Assembly: GCA_017544935.1 (NCBI GenBank)
Contig: JAFYDF010000144.1
Span: 1-50,058, forward strand
DNA length: 50,058 nt
From: Clostridia bacterium
Lineage (GTDB): Bacteria; Bacillota; Clostridia; Christensenellales; Aristaeellaceae
Reading direction: 5' to 3'
The translations under genes and the position numbers were made by a program. Positions within the stretch are counted from its first letter, which is position 1, and each line of letters starts with the position of its first letter. The notes beneath the pieces were generated by a model that did no database searches, was not told the DNA's origin, and was given only the letters and a program-made list of their open reading frames with translations. Of this stretch, positions 34,177-41,770 are shown in pieces.

Positions 34177-34205
34177 TTGCATTCTGCTTCTGGAAGTAGG
34201 ATAAT
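34177..34205 (+). promoter_or_regulatory. Promoter of the PHP-domain gene
   Basis: TTGCAT (34177-34182) and GATAAT (34200-34205) are 17 bases apart. A small hairpin CGGC-AAAAC-GCCG (34222-34234) follows in the leader, just before the AAGGAGG ribosome site. Confidence 0.55.
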
Positions 34206-34254
34206 AAGGGAAGTGAAATGTACGGCAAAACGCCGATAACAAGGAGGAAAAATC

Positions 34255-35298
34255 ATGATCCGCTATCTTCTGCCCAAGGTAGGGAATTATTACAAAGCCA
34301 ATCTTCACAGTCACAGCATACTGTCCGATGGCCGTAAGACCCCTGAAGAAATGAAGGCTGTCTACAAAGCCCACGGCTATTCCGTACTGGCTATTACTGA
34401 CCATGAATACATGGTACAACATAATGATCTGACCGAAGATGATTTTCTGATGCTTAACGGGTATGAAGCTTATATCAAAGAGACCAACGATCCGCTTTAC
34501 AAGCGCTTTATGAAGACCGTTCATCTGAATCTGATCGCCAAGGATCCTACCGTAAATAAGCACATCATGGTAGATCCAAATTACATGAAGTATGCTCTGG
34601 TACACAACAACGGCACTGTGAATAATCTTCCACGCGTCGGTGAACCTTGTGTTCGTCAGTACACTGTAGGCGATGTTAACCGCTACATCCGTCTAGCCAA
34701 TGAAAACGGTTATTACGTTGTGTATAACCATCCCTGCTGGTCACGTGAGGTGCCTTCCGTTATTACACAATACCAGGGCATGCTGGGTATTGAAGTCTAC
34801 AACCATGGTGTGTTGCGCGAAGGCTACAGCGGCGATGACGCACGGGTATATGATGAATTTCTCCGCGCCGGCCGCCGGATGTTCGCTTTTGCCAACGATG
34901 ACAACCACAACAAGTTTCCGGATGATTCCCCTATCACTGATTCCTTCGGTGGTTTCAACATGATCAAAGCAGAGAAACTTGACTATCCCACCATCATCGC
35001 AGCAATCATGCGCGGAGATCTCTATTGCTCCAATGGTCCATTGATTGACGATCTGTGGCTGGATGACCATACGGTCCATCTTACATGCCCAGATGCACGC
35101 GAAGCCTTCCTTGTTACTGAAGGCCGTACAAACTCCAATGGCCGCAGAGGCAGTATCAAGGCTGCTAAAGGCGAAAACTTGTCTCATATCACTTTTGATC
35201 TTCTTCCCGATGATGGATATTTCCGTATTGAAATCATCGATCATGAAGGATATAAAGCTTTTACCCGTGCCTACTTCCTCGAAGATATCTTTGGCTGA
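34255..35298 (+). CDS. PHP-domain metal-dependent phosphoesterase
   Basis: A 347-residue cytoplasmic protein. The N-terminus carries the PHP metal motifs NLHSHSILSDG (His-x-His) and AITDHE, then NHPCWSRE and the late NDDNHNKFPDD with further ligand candidates. PHP proteins hydrolyse phosphate esters such as histidinol phosphate or nucleotide phosphates. This one belongs to the general PHP group rather than to polymerase or HisK types. The C-terminal 90 residues look beta-rich (LYCSNGPLIDDLWLDDHTVHL). AAGGAGG lies 6-7 bases upstream of the ATG. An aldose-epimerase-like gene follows after 45 bases on the same strand, pointing to a role in sugar metabolism, but this is inference. Confidence 0.82.
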   Translation: MIRYLLPKVGNYYKANLHSHSILSDGRKTPEEMKAVYKAHGYSVLAITDHEYMVQHNDLTEDDFLMLNGYEAYIKETNDPLYKRFMKTVHLNLIAKDPTVNKHIMVDPNYMKYALVHNNGTVNNLPRVGEPCVRQYTVGDVNRYIRLANENGYYVVYNHPCWSREVPSVITQYQGMLGIEVYNHGVLREGYSGDDARVYDEFLRAGRRMFAFANDDNHNKFPDDSPITDSFGGFNMIKAEKLDYPTIIAAIMRGDLYCSNGPLIDDLWLDDHTVHLTCPDAREAFLVTEGRTNSNGRRGSIKAAKGENLSHITFDLLPDDGYFRIEIIDHEGYKAFTRAYFLEDIFG

Positions 35299-35343
35299 TC
35301 TGCCTTCTGACAAACTGAAAAATCAACGAAAGGATGAAGCAGC

Positions 35344-36189
35344 TTGACTTTGATATCAATTCAAAATCAATACTTACATGTTGAAATCAGCACCAGAGGT
35401 GCTGAATTGCAGTCCATCCGCGATAGTTCTGGCAACGAACGGCTCTGGCAAGGAGATCCCGCGTTTTGGACTGGACGTGCGCCAATTCTGTTCCCAATCT
35501 GTGGTGGACTGCGTGAAGATACATACTACCTAGATGGCCAGCGTTATTCTATGCCTAAGCATGGATTCGCTAAAATATCAGAGTGGCAGACAGAAAATAT
35601 TTCTTCTGACCGTGCAGTCTTTCTCCTGACTGAAATGCATCCGGGTTTTCCTTTCCGTTATGAACTCCGAGCCATCTATCAGCTCGTAGAAAAAAGCTTA
35701 AAAGTGACATATGCAATTCAAAATCTAGATGACCGTACTTTCTGTTGCTCAGTGGGCTCACATGAAGCTTGGGCTACGCCCGGTGGTCTGGAATCATATT
35801 CTATCAAGTTTGAGCAACCAGAGCAACTCGCGAATTATTCGCCGATCGGAAATCTTCTTCCTCGTGGGCCGGTGATCCTCGGTGAGAACGTCTGTGAACT
35901 GCCGCTTAAAACAGAGTACTTTGCCATTGACGCACTCGTCTTTCCGCACCTGAAGAGCCGCGCCGTTACGCTGAAAAAGCAGGATAAAGAAGAGCTCCGC
36001 GTCTCATATGATGGCATGGACGTGCTGCTGCTGTGGACAAAACCCGGTGCAAACTATATCTGCATCGAGCCTTGGTGCAGCGCGCCGGATTACGTGGACA
36101 GCGATATGCAGATTCGGGACAAGCCCGGCATCCTGACGCTCGCTCCTGGCAAGGAAACTGAACGCACACATCTTATCGAATTTTTCTGA
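35344..36189 (+). CDS. Aldose 1-epimerase-like protein (LacX/galactose mutarotase family)
   Basis: A 281-residue beta-sandwich protein of the mutarotase superfamily. Family markers are the opening SIQNQYLHVEISTRGAELQSI, WQGDPAFWTGRAPILFPICGGLR, YSMPKHGFAK with the conserved His, and the C-terminal YICIEPWCSAPDYVDS. These fit the LacX subgroup, which acts on unidentified hexose-type substrates. The start is a TTG at 35344, supported by GAAAGGA about 9 bases upstream; there is no in-frame ATG that fits. It is the second gene after the PHP-domain gene and probably cotranscribed. A strong terminator follows 19 bases after the stop. Confidence 0.88.
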   Translation: MTLISIQNQYLHVEISTRGAELQSIRDSSGNERLWQGDPAFWTGRAPILFPICGGLREDTYYLDGQRYSMPKHGFAKISEWQTENISSDRAVFLLTEMHPGFPFRYELRAIYQLVEKSLKVTYAIQNLDDRTFCCSVGSHEAWATPGGLESYSIKFEQPEQLANYSPIGNLLPRGPVILGENVCELPLKTEYFAIDALVFPHLKSRAVTLKKQDKEELRVSYDGMDVLLLWTKPGANYICIEPWCSAPDYVDSDMQIRDKPGILTLAPGKETERTHLIEFF

Positions 36190-36207
36190 GTTTTATAGGC
36201 ACAGCAA

Positions 36208-36249
36208 AGCGCCTGCTTCCTATCCGTCATCCGGAAAGAAGCAGGCGCT
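36208..36249 (+). terminator. Intrinsic terminator after the epimerase gene
   Basis: AGCGCCTGCTTC (36208-36219) and GAAGCAGGCGCT (36238-36249) form a 12-bp perfect stem, followed by CGGTTTATTAT. It marks the boundary between the ordinary chromosome and the accessory interval to its right. Confidence 0.75.
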
Positions 36250-36266
36250 CGGTTTATTATCTGTTC

Positions 36267-36313
36267 CAGGGCAACTCCTCTCATCCCCCTTCAGGGCACA
36301 CCTCTTTATCCCC
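36267..36313. repeat. Degenerate tandem repeat, two units of about 22 bases
   Basis: Unit 1 (36267-36288) and unit 2 (36292-36313) both begin CAGGGCA and end AT-CCCC with CTC in between; they start 25 bases apart. Two copies only, of unknown role. Confidence 0.4.
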
Positions 36314-36684
36314 GTCAATGAAGGATTAAGAGTCGAAAAAGAGTAGCTTTCCGCTCGTTCCAGCCACCACTTCACCAGTTCCTTTTCACTCCATCGGTTT
36401 CGTGACGTCTTCCACTCGCTTCCCATCTTTTCCTCTCTTTTCTCTCCCTTTCTCTCTTTCCCTTCGGGGTAAAATTGAGAATTGGCTGATAAGAGCGGGA
36501 GTGAGATTGGGTCCAATCATTTCTCTTCTTTTCCACTCCATTCAAGGGACTTTCAATGACCCTGAAATGACGGGAAAAGCAAGGAAAAAAGGTGATTTAG
36601 CCCTGAAAATGAAGGAAATTTAGTGGAAAAGCGGGGAAAGTAAGGGGCGGGACCTTAATGAAAGTTTTAATGGTTCATAAAGGA

Positions 36685-36735
36685 GCGGAGCGTCCGTAAG
36701 CCGTAGCGTAGGCTGTGGCGACAGGGCGCGGAGCG
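36685..36735. repeat. GCGGAGCG direct repeats with AGCC/GGCT inverted repeat between
   Basis: GCGGAGCG occurs at 36685-36692 and 36728-36735. Between them AGCC...GGCT (around 36699-36714) can pair. The GC-rich block contrasts with the AT-rich gene beside it. I recall similar GC-rich motifs in clostridial mobile DNA but cannot confirm this. Confidence 0.45.
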
Positions 36736-36754
36736 GTGGCTTTTACCTGCCCTG
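36722..36754 (+). terminator. Possible stem-loop followed by T-rich run
   Basis: CAGGGC (36722-36727) and GCCCTG (36749-36754) can pair, followed by GTTTTCCTTTCGTTTT on the plus strand. The 6-bp stem and 21-base loop are weak evidence. No gene on the plus strand ends here, so a small RNA is one possibility. Confidence 0.3.
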
Positions 36755-36789
36755 GTTTTCCTTTCGTTTTCTTAGCCAGGTCTATAAAG

Positions 36790-37647
36790 CTAAGCTTTTA
36801 ACGCAAATCCAAAGACTGCGTTTAATCTCTCGGTATTGATGCCGTCTCTCGCATGCCATCTGTTGACGGGATATGCAAAGTCATTCTTATATTCTACTGG
36901 GTCTCTTTCATATTCATTCGCAAAGTAAGTATCGTAAGCTGGGAAATCATTACTTGCAAGAATGCCGCAGATTCCCAACTCTCCCAACAGAACCGATACT
37001 TCATCCTTATTACTCTTCAGTATTTTTGCTTTGGTGATTGTGTCTCTGAGTTTGCCTGCTTTATCCGAACTGTTCAAACAGTCCACGCAGGACAGGATAT
37101 CCCTAAAGATTTGTTTGTCTTTTTCCGTAGGCGTAACTTTCGGCAGTTTTATAAACTGCTCCAAATCAAAAAGCGCATAATTGATTCCAATGATCCCGAT
37201 TGAAATACCTCCGTCTTTGTATCGCGCCCAATTATAAAAGTTATAACCGCTCTTTATGGATTGCCTGCTCGGTATTGTTTCCCATGCAGTCCAGCCGCAA
37301 AGATAACAATGATTTCCAGCCGCTGCGAGAATTTCATTATGGCTCTTCATAAAATCATGTTCAGGAATAGCACTCAGGTAATAATAACTTCCCAAGGCTG
37401 ATCTGTATTCAAGTTTTCGTGTGGATAAACTGAACAGAAACGCATTTGCAACGTCCTTCGGATCAATATGCGAGAGAATCTCGTGCCTTCTTTTCAAAGA
37501 ATCTGAATGTGATTCAAATTCAGGATAATCAAAGAGATACCCTTGTCTCTTTGCAACAGTTAATTCTTCTTGGGTAATATTATTTTCACTCCAGTTTGTC
37601 CCTTTATACAGGGCAAATAATGATTTCAAGCCCTCTTCCATTTTCAT
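36790..37647 (-). CDS. Unrecognised protein with two CxxC pairs
   Basis: A 285-residue soluble protein that I do not recognise. It has no signal peptide or membrane helix. Two cysteine pairs, NHCYLCGW (middle) and LSCVDCLN (later), could bind one zinc ion. An aromatic stretch YNFYNWARYKDGGISIGIIGINYALFDLEQF lies between them. The C-terminal third, with SNDFPAYDTYFANEYERDPVEYKNDFAYPVNRWHARDGI, is rich in Asp, Tyr and Phe and looks conserved in style, perhaps an interaction or catalytic surface. The gene is visibly more AT-rich than its neighbours and stands alone between the epimerase terminator and cadA. GAGGTG precedes two possible ATGs (37647 or 37641). A repeat-palindrome-repeat lies 38 bases upstream. 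An origin by transfer is plausible. Confidence 0.65.
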   Translation of the reverse strand: MKMEEGLKSLFALYKGTNWSENNITQEELTVAKRQGYLFDYPEFESHSDSLKRRHEILSHIDPKDVANAFLFSLSTRKLEYRSALGSYYYLSAIPEHDFMKSHNEILAAAGNHCYLCGWTAWETIPSRQSIKSGYNFYNWARYKDGGISIGIIGINYALFDLEQFIKLPKVTPTEKDKQIFRDILSCVDCLNSSDKAGKLRDTITKAKILKSNKDEVSVLLGELGICGILASNDFPAYDTYFANEYERDPVEYKNDFAYPVNRWHARDGINTERLNAVFGFALKA

Positions 37648-37684
37648 TGCACCTCTTCTTATTGGCTATTACGAAAACTATCGA

Positions 37685-37741
37685 CAGGATAAACTGCTTT
37701 GCCTAAAACGACACGTTTTCAGGATAAATCACTTTGCCCTA
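37685..37741 (-). promoter_or_regulatory. Two near-identical repeats flanking a palindrome
   Basis: CAGGATAAA-CTGC-TTTGCC (37685-37703) and CAGGATAAA-TCAC-TTTGCC (37720-37738) are direct repeats with three mismatches. They exactly flank AAAACG-ACA-CGTTTT (37705-37719), a 6-bp dyad. The block lies upstream of the unrecognised gene and just downstream of cadA. It could be an operator for that gene or a recombination/insertion boundary. Only two repeats are present, which argues against CRISPR. Confidence 0.55.
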
Positions 37742-37750
37742 TAACAAATA

Positions 37751-39739
37751 TCAGTCCTTGAGCCGCATGGCGCGCGTCGCGTTGAGCACGGCGATCACGG
37801 ATACGCCGACATCCGCGAATACCGCCGCCCACATTCCGGCTATGCCAAAGGCGCCTAGTAGCATGATCAGGATCTTTACGCCCAACGCGAATATGATGTT
37901 CTGCCAGGCGATCTGCCTTGTACGCTGCGCGATGCGGATCGCCACCGACAGCTTGCGCGGATCGTCATCCATCAGCACCACATCCGCAGCTTCAACCGCC
38001 GCGTCCGAGCCTAGCGCGCCCATGGCTACGCCCACGTCGGCACGAGCCAGCACAGGTGCGTCGTTCACGCCGTCGCCGACGAATACCAAGGTACCCTGTT
38101 TTTCTTTAAGCAGACGCTCAACATGCTCTACCTTGTCCTGCGGCAGCAGAGACGCATGCATCTCGTCCACACCAACCCGGTCCGCAGTTGCACGGGCAGC
38201 TTCCTCTCGGTCGCCTGTCAGCATGACTGTTTGCCGAACTCCCAGCGTCCGCAGCCCCTGGATTGCTTCAGCCGCGCCATCCTTCACAGCATCTTCAATA
38301 TGTACGCAGCCGGCATATTCCCCGTTCACTGCTACATATACGCAACCTTCGCCTTCCTGTACAGGCGTATTTCCGGTTACGCGCTCCATAAGCCTCGCGT
38401 TGCCGACCGCAATGTTCCAATCGTCCACAACAGCTTCTACACCGTATCCGGCTTCCTCATGAACAGACGCGATTCGCGAATGCTCGATCTCTTTTCCATA
38501 CGCGCTGCGCAAAGCCAGGGCGATTGGATGCGTAGAGTGTGCTTCCGCATGCGCAGCCATTTCCAGCAGCTTCTGTTTCGGCAGACCGACCGGCTGAACC
38601 TTTGTAACAGAGAAGCTTCCCTGCGTCAGCGTGCCGGTCTTATCGAACACGACTGCGTCACAGGCACAGAGTGATTCCAGAAGATTCGAGCCCTTAATCA
38701 GGATTCCGTTCTTCGACGCACAGCCAATACCCGCATAGAACGTAAGCGGCACGGAAAGCACGAGCGCGCAGGGGCAGGAGATGACCAGGAAGATCAGTGC
38801 GCGCCGTAGCCAGGTACTGAAAGGCTGGCCGAAAAGCAACGTTGGCAGCACGCACAGCAGTACGGCTAGGCAGCATACGATCGGTGTATACCAACGTGCA
38901 AAACGCGTAATCATGCTCTCTGTGCGCGCCTTGCGTTCGCCGGCATCTTCCACCAGATCCAGGATACGCGCTACAGTGCTCTGTGCGTATTCGCCGCTGA
39001 CTTTCATGCGCAGCACGTCTGTCAGGTTTACGCAGCCACTGATGACCTGATCTCCTGCAAAAACACGACGCGGACGTGACTCGCCTGTCAGCGAGGACGT
39101 ATCCAGCGTCGACGCGCCTTCCAGCACTTCTCCGTCCAGCGGGATACGCTCTCCCGGACGTACTATCAGGATCTCTCCTGCCAGTACTTCTTCCGGTGAT
39201 ACAGTCTCGATTTTCCCGTCACGTTCCACATTGGCATGATCAGGCCTGATATCCATCAGATCCCGAATCGCATCACGGCTGCGGTCTACCGCTGTATCCT
39301 CAAACAACTCGCCAATCTGGTTGAACAGCATTACCGCAACTGCTTCGGGATACTCGCCGATGCACAGTGCGCCAATGGAAGCGACAGACATCAGGAACGC
39401 CTCGTCAAACACTTCGCCGTGAATGATGCCCTGGAAAGCATGCAGCAGCGTCTCATAGCCCACGATCAGATAGGGCACCAGGAATGCCAGCAGACGCCAG
39501 ATTCCTTCTAGGGGAAGCAGCCACGCCACAATCAGCAAGACTGCTCCCAGAATAATGCGGATCAGTGTGCTTCTGCGTTCTTCATCACTGCTTTCTCCAT
39601 GATGGTGTCCACAACCGCATCCGTCATCATGACAGGAACAATGCTCATGCTCATGATGATGTTCATGTCCGTGATCGTGCCCATGATGATGCTCGTGTTC
39701 ATGTTCACACTCGTGTTCATGATCATGATCGTGACTCAT
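37751..39739 (-). CDS. cadA: Heavy-metal P1B-type ATPase (Zn/Cd/Pb exporter)
   Basis: A 662-residue metal pump. The first 48 residues contain 21 His and 5 Cys and replace the usual ferredoxin-like HMA metal-binding domain. The core is complete: actuator TGESRP, metal-site CPC (VISCPCALVLS), phosphorylation site DKTGTL, the HP motif (AHSTHPIA), TGD and GDGVNDAPVLARADVGVAMG. The last helix holds the Asp of DVGVSV, typical of the Zn/Cd/Pb subgroup. GGGAGG lies 8 bases before the ATG at 39739; the frame is open further upstream without a ribosome site. The stop of arsR lies 13 bases upstream, so the two are one operon controlled by the SmtB-type operator. Zinc is the likeliest physiological substrate. 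Confidence 0.92.
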   Translation of the reverse strand: MSHDHDHEHECEHEHEHHHGHDHGHEHHHEHEHCSCHDDGCGCGHHHGESSDEERRSTLIRIILGAVLLIVAWLLPLEGIWRLLAFLVPYLIVGYETLLHAFQGIIHGEVFDEAFLMSVASIGALCIGEYPEAVAVMLFNQIGELFEDTAVDRSRDAIRDLMDIRPDHANVERDGKIETVSPEEVLAGEILIVRPGERIPLDGEVLEGASTLDTSSLTGESRPRRVFAGDQVISGCVNLTDVLRMKVSGEYAQSTVARILDLVEDAGERKARTESMITRFARWYTPIVCCLAVLLCVLPTLLFGQPFSTWLRRALIFLVISCPCALVLSVPLTFYAGIGCASKNGILIKGSNLLESLCACDAVVFDKTGTLTQGSFSVTKVQPVGLPKQKLLEMAAHAEAHSTHPIALALRSAYGKEIEHSRIASVHEEAGYGVEAVVDDWNIAVGNARLMERVTGNTPVQEGEGCVYVAVNGEYAGCVHIEDAVKDGAAEAIQGLRTLGVRQTVMLTGDREEAARATADRVGVDEMHASLLPQDKVEHVERLLKEKQGTLVFVGDGVNDAPVLARADVGVAMGALGSDAAVEAADVVLMDDDPRKLSVAIRIAQRTRQIAWQNIIFALGVKILIMLLGAFGIAGMWAAVFADVGVSVIAVLNATRAMRLKD

Positions 39740-39752
39740 ACCCGTGCCTCCC

Positions 39753-40133
39753 TTACTCCTGAACGTGCTCAAGTCCCTGCGAAAGCAGGCTGCGTACGTG
39801 TTCGTCCGCCAGCGAATAGAAGACCGTTTTCCCTGCGCGGCGGTAACGAACCAGCCGTGCCTGGCGCAATATGCGCAGCTGATGCGAAACTGCGGACACG
39901 GATGCGTTCAGTAGTTCGCTCAGATCGCATACGCAGGTCTCGGCTGCTAGCAGGGCAAAGAGAATGCGGGTGCGCGTGCTGTCCCCCAATACCTTGAACA
40001 GCTCACTGACATCGAGCATGGAATCCTCGTCCGGCATCGCTGAACGGATGATCGCTATCGCCTGCGGATGCGCGCTGATTTCACTGCACACCGGCGCATC
40101 CCCAATGACCGTTTCCAGATTCTTCTCTTCCAT
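39753..40133 (-). CDS. ArsR/SmtB-family metal-sensing repressor (CadC/SmtB-like)
   Basis: A 126-residue winged-helix repressor that leaves DNA when it binds metal. The alpha-3 site has CVC (Cys67 and Cys69) and there is an N-terminal Cys16, as in CadC-type Cd/Pb sensors. The alpha-5 site has Asp110-x-His112 and His123-x2-Glu126, which matches the SmtB/CadC zinc-site spacing. Both sites are therefore present. The recognition helix is SVSAVSHQLRILRQARLV. I start at the ATG at 40133 because GGAGG lies 5 bases upstream; an open frame upstream runs through the operator. It heads the operon with the metal ATPase, and its operator overlaps the predicted transcription start. Confidence 0.92.
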   Translation of the reverse strand: MEEKNLETVIGDAPVCSEISAHPQAIAIIRSAMPDEDSMLDVSELFKVLGDSTRTRILFALLAAETCVCDLSELLNASVSAVSHQLRILRQARLVRYRRAGKTVFYSLADEHVRSLLSQGLEHVQE

Positions 40134-40156
40134 ACTAACCTCCGAAAGTCCATTCG

Positions 40157-40180
40157 TTGAACATTTGAACATTTGTTCAA
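40157..40180 (-). promoter_or_regulatory. SmtB/CadC-type operator
   Basis: The perfect inverted repeat TTGAACA-TT-TGTTCAA (40165-40180) matches the core of SmtB-family operators. A further TTGAACA half-site (40157-40163) precedes it. The operator lies just downstream of the -10, over the expected transcription start, so bound repressor would block transcription of arsR-cadA. Confidence 0.85.
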
Positions 40181-40185
40181 GTGTT

Positions 40186-40214
40186 ATTATAATGACTCAG
40201 CTGCAATATGTCAA
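40186..40214 (-). promoter_or_regulatory. Consensus promoter of the arsR-cadA operon
   Basis: On the minus strand a perfect TTGACA (40209-40214) and perfect TATAAT (40186-40191) are 17 bases apart, about 50 bases from the arsR start. Confidence 0.85.
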
Positions 40215-40240
40215 TAACCCTCTGACAAATTTTTCATCCC

Positions 40241-40279
40241 AAAAATGAAGAGGAACTGTGTCATTCAGCACAGTTCCTC
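40241..40279 (-). terminator. Intrinsic terminator of murC
   Basis: GAGGAACTGTG (40250-40260) and CACAGTTCCTC (40269-40279) form an 11-bp perfect stem. Read on the minus strand it is followed by TTCATTTTT and lies 28 bases after the murC stop. It separates murC from the arsR promoter. Confidence 0.85.
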
Positions 40280-40307
40280 ATCGCAATGTGACGCTATCGA
40301 ACCTTGT

Positions 40308-41705
40308 TTACTTTTTCGTATCACCATGCTGCTGCATCTGTTCATTCAGCAGGTTGATATCCCCGCAACCCATGGTCAGAACCAGATCACCGGGTTCCCA
40401 GTGCGCGCGCAGGTATGCTTCCGTATCATCGAAGCTGGGTGTCAGAACAGCATTGATTCCATGTTTACGCATTCCTTCCACAAGCATGCCGCTGTTGATA
40501 TCCCCCGGATCCACCTCACGTGCGGCGCAGATATCGGTCACCAACGTATAGTCCGCTGCTTCGGTACAGGTCAGATAGTCGTTGAACAGCGTTTTTACTC
40601 GGCTATAGGTATGCGGCTGCATGACCGCCCAGACATGCTTTGCGCCCTGCTCACAGGCCACGCTCAGCGCGCCGCGCATTTCGACCGGATTATGGCCGTA
40701 GTCATGGTACATATGTACTCCGTCGATATCCCCGGTATGCTCAAAGCGACGGTGGGCGCCTGCAAACGCAGAAAGCGAGGCTGCAGCCTTCTCAAGGTCT
40801 GCGCCCATAGCATTGGCAGCCGCCAGAGATGCCAGTGCGTTCAGAACATTGAATCGTCCTGCAACACCCAGCTCGACATGGCAGCATTTTTTGCCTTTGT
40901 ACATCACATCAAACTGCGGGCGTCCGTATTCTCCGATCTTCAGTCCTGCCGGATACCAGTCGCAGGCATCCGTATTGCCAAAGGTCTCTTTTCTGCAGGA
41001 CAGGCGCGACAGGAGACGCTGTGCGCGAGGATCCTCTCCCCACGCGATCACCAGCCCATTCTGCGGCACCAGTGAGCAGAAATTATAGAACGCTTCCTCG
41101 ATGTGTTCAATGTCCCCGTAATAATCCAGGTGGTCTTCCTCAATGTTCAGCACGACTGCAACTGTCGGCTTCATGTGCAGGAAGCTTCCTGCATACTCGC
41201 AAGCCTCCGCGACAAAAACGCGCTCAGAGCCTACGCGCGTGCTTCCACCCAGCGCGTCCACGCGTCCTCCGATATGCACAGCCGGATCGAGTCCGCAGTC
41301 AAGCAGCATCTGCGCGATCATGCCCGTTGTGGTCGTCTTGCCATGCGTTCCGCTGACGCACACCGCGTCATGATGCCCTGCCATCAGCTGCCCGAGCAAT
41401 TCCGCGCGTTCGATCTGCGGGATCCCGTGCTCTGCGGCATACGCGCGCTCAGGGTTGTCAGGATGAATGGCTGCAGAATAAATCAGCAGTCCTGCGCCAG
41501 CAACGTTTTCTCCCGCGTGTCCGATCGCTACCGGTACGCCCATATTCTCTAGTCTCTCGACGGCATGACTGTGCGTGCGGTCCGAACCGGAAACTGTATA
41601 GCCCTGTTTCAGCAGCATCTCACAAAGGCCCGACATGCTGCTTCCGCCGATGCCTACCATATGAATACGTTTGTTCAGATAATCACGGATCTGCGGAGTG
41701 CTCAT
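40308..41705 (-). CDS. murC: UDP-N-acetylmuramate--L-alanine ligase
   Basis: A 465-residue cytoplasmic Mur ligase that adds the first L-Ala to UDP-MurNAc in peptidoglycan synthesis. The N-terminal UDP-binding domain has IHMVGIGGSSMSGLCEMLL, the central ATPase domain has SGTHGKTTTTGMIAQML (P-loop) and NIEEDHLDYYGD, and the C-terminal domain contains MYHDYGHNPVEMRGAL and VWAVMQPHTYSR. These match MurC rather than MurD/E/F. Length is usual for the family. GGGAG lies 6 bases before the ATG at 41705. It follows the transketolase gene by 65 bases on the same strand and ends at a strong terminator. Confidence 0.95.
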   Translation of the reverse strand: MSTPQIRDYLNKRIHMVGIGGSSMSGLCEMLLKQGYTVSGSDRTHSHAVERLENMGVPVAIGHAGENVAGAGLLIYSAAIHPDNPERAYAAEHGIPQIERAELLGQLMAGHHDAVCVSGTHGKTTTTGMIAQMLLDCGLDPAVHIGGRVDALGGSTRVGSERVFVAEACEYAGSFLHMKPTVAVVLNIEEDHLDYYGDIEHIEEAFYNFCSLVPQNGLVIAWGEDPRAQRLLSRLSCRKETFGNTDACDWYPAGLKIGEYGRPQFDVMYKGKKCCHVELGVAGRFNVLNALASLAAANAMGADLEKAAASLSAFAGAHRRFEHTGDIDGVHMYHDYGHNPVEMRGALSVACEQGAKHVWAVMQPHTYSRVKTLFNDYLTCTEAADYTLVTDICAAREVDPGDINSGMLVEGMRKHGINAVLTPSFDDTEAYLRAHWEPGDLVLTMGCGDINLLNEQMQQHGDTKK

Positions 41706-41722
41706 ACTTTTCTCCCAATGAA

Positions 41723-41736
41723 CGGGCGAGCGCCCG
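41723..41736 (-). terminator. Short GC-rich hairpin between tkt and murC
   Basis: CGGGC-GAGC-GCCCG-like pairing (41723-41736) lies 34 bases after the transketolase stop, with no T-run after it. It may weaken read-through into murC or simply be part of its leader. Confidence 0.3.
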
Positions 41737-41770
41737 CATGCACGGACGCCCACTCTGATTTTTTGATCTT

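Larger units (their letters stand above)
36250..36789. other. Gene-poor, base-skewed accessory interval
   Basis: About 540 bases without a convincing gene. The left half is rich in C and T on the plus strand: 36419-36465 is 47 bases with a single purine. The right half (about 36490-36655) is rich in A and G. Part of the two halves is roughly complementary, so a large folded RNA is possible. Near the right end are two copies of GCGGAGCG and a CAGGGC/GCCCTG inverted repeat. Open frames here (36220-36516 minus, 36402-36623 plus) have low-complexity products, no ribosome site, and one runs through the terminator, so I do not call them genes. Confidence 0.55.

Noticed and set aside
36220..36623. 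Two open frames in the base-skewed interval (one per strand)
   Set aside because: Products are low in complexity, one crosses the epimerase terminator, and neither has a ribosome site.
37685..37741. Possible CRISPR array
   Set aside because: Only two repeat copies with three mismatches, a palindromic 15-base spacer and no cas genes nearby.
40245..41075. 276-codon open frame on the plus strand opposite murC
   Set aside because: It runs from the murC terminator into the murC coding region and shows no domain signal.
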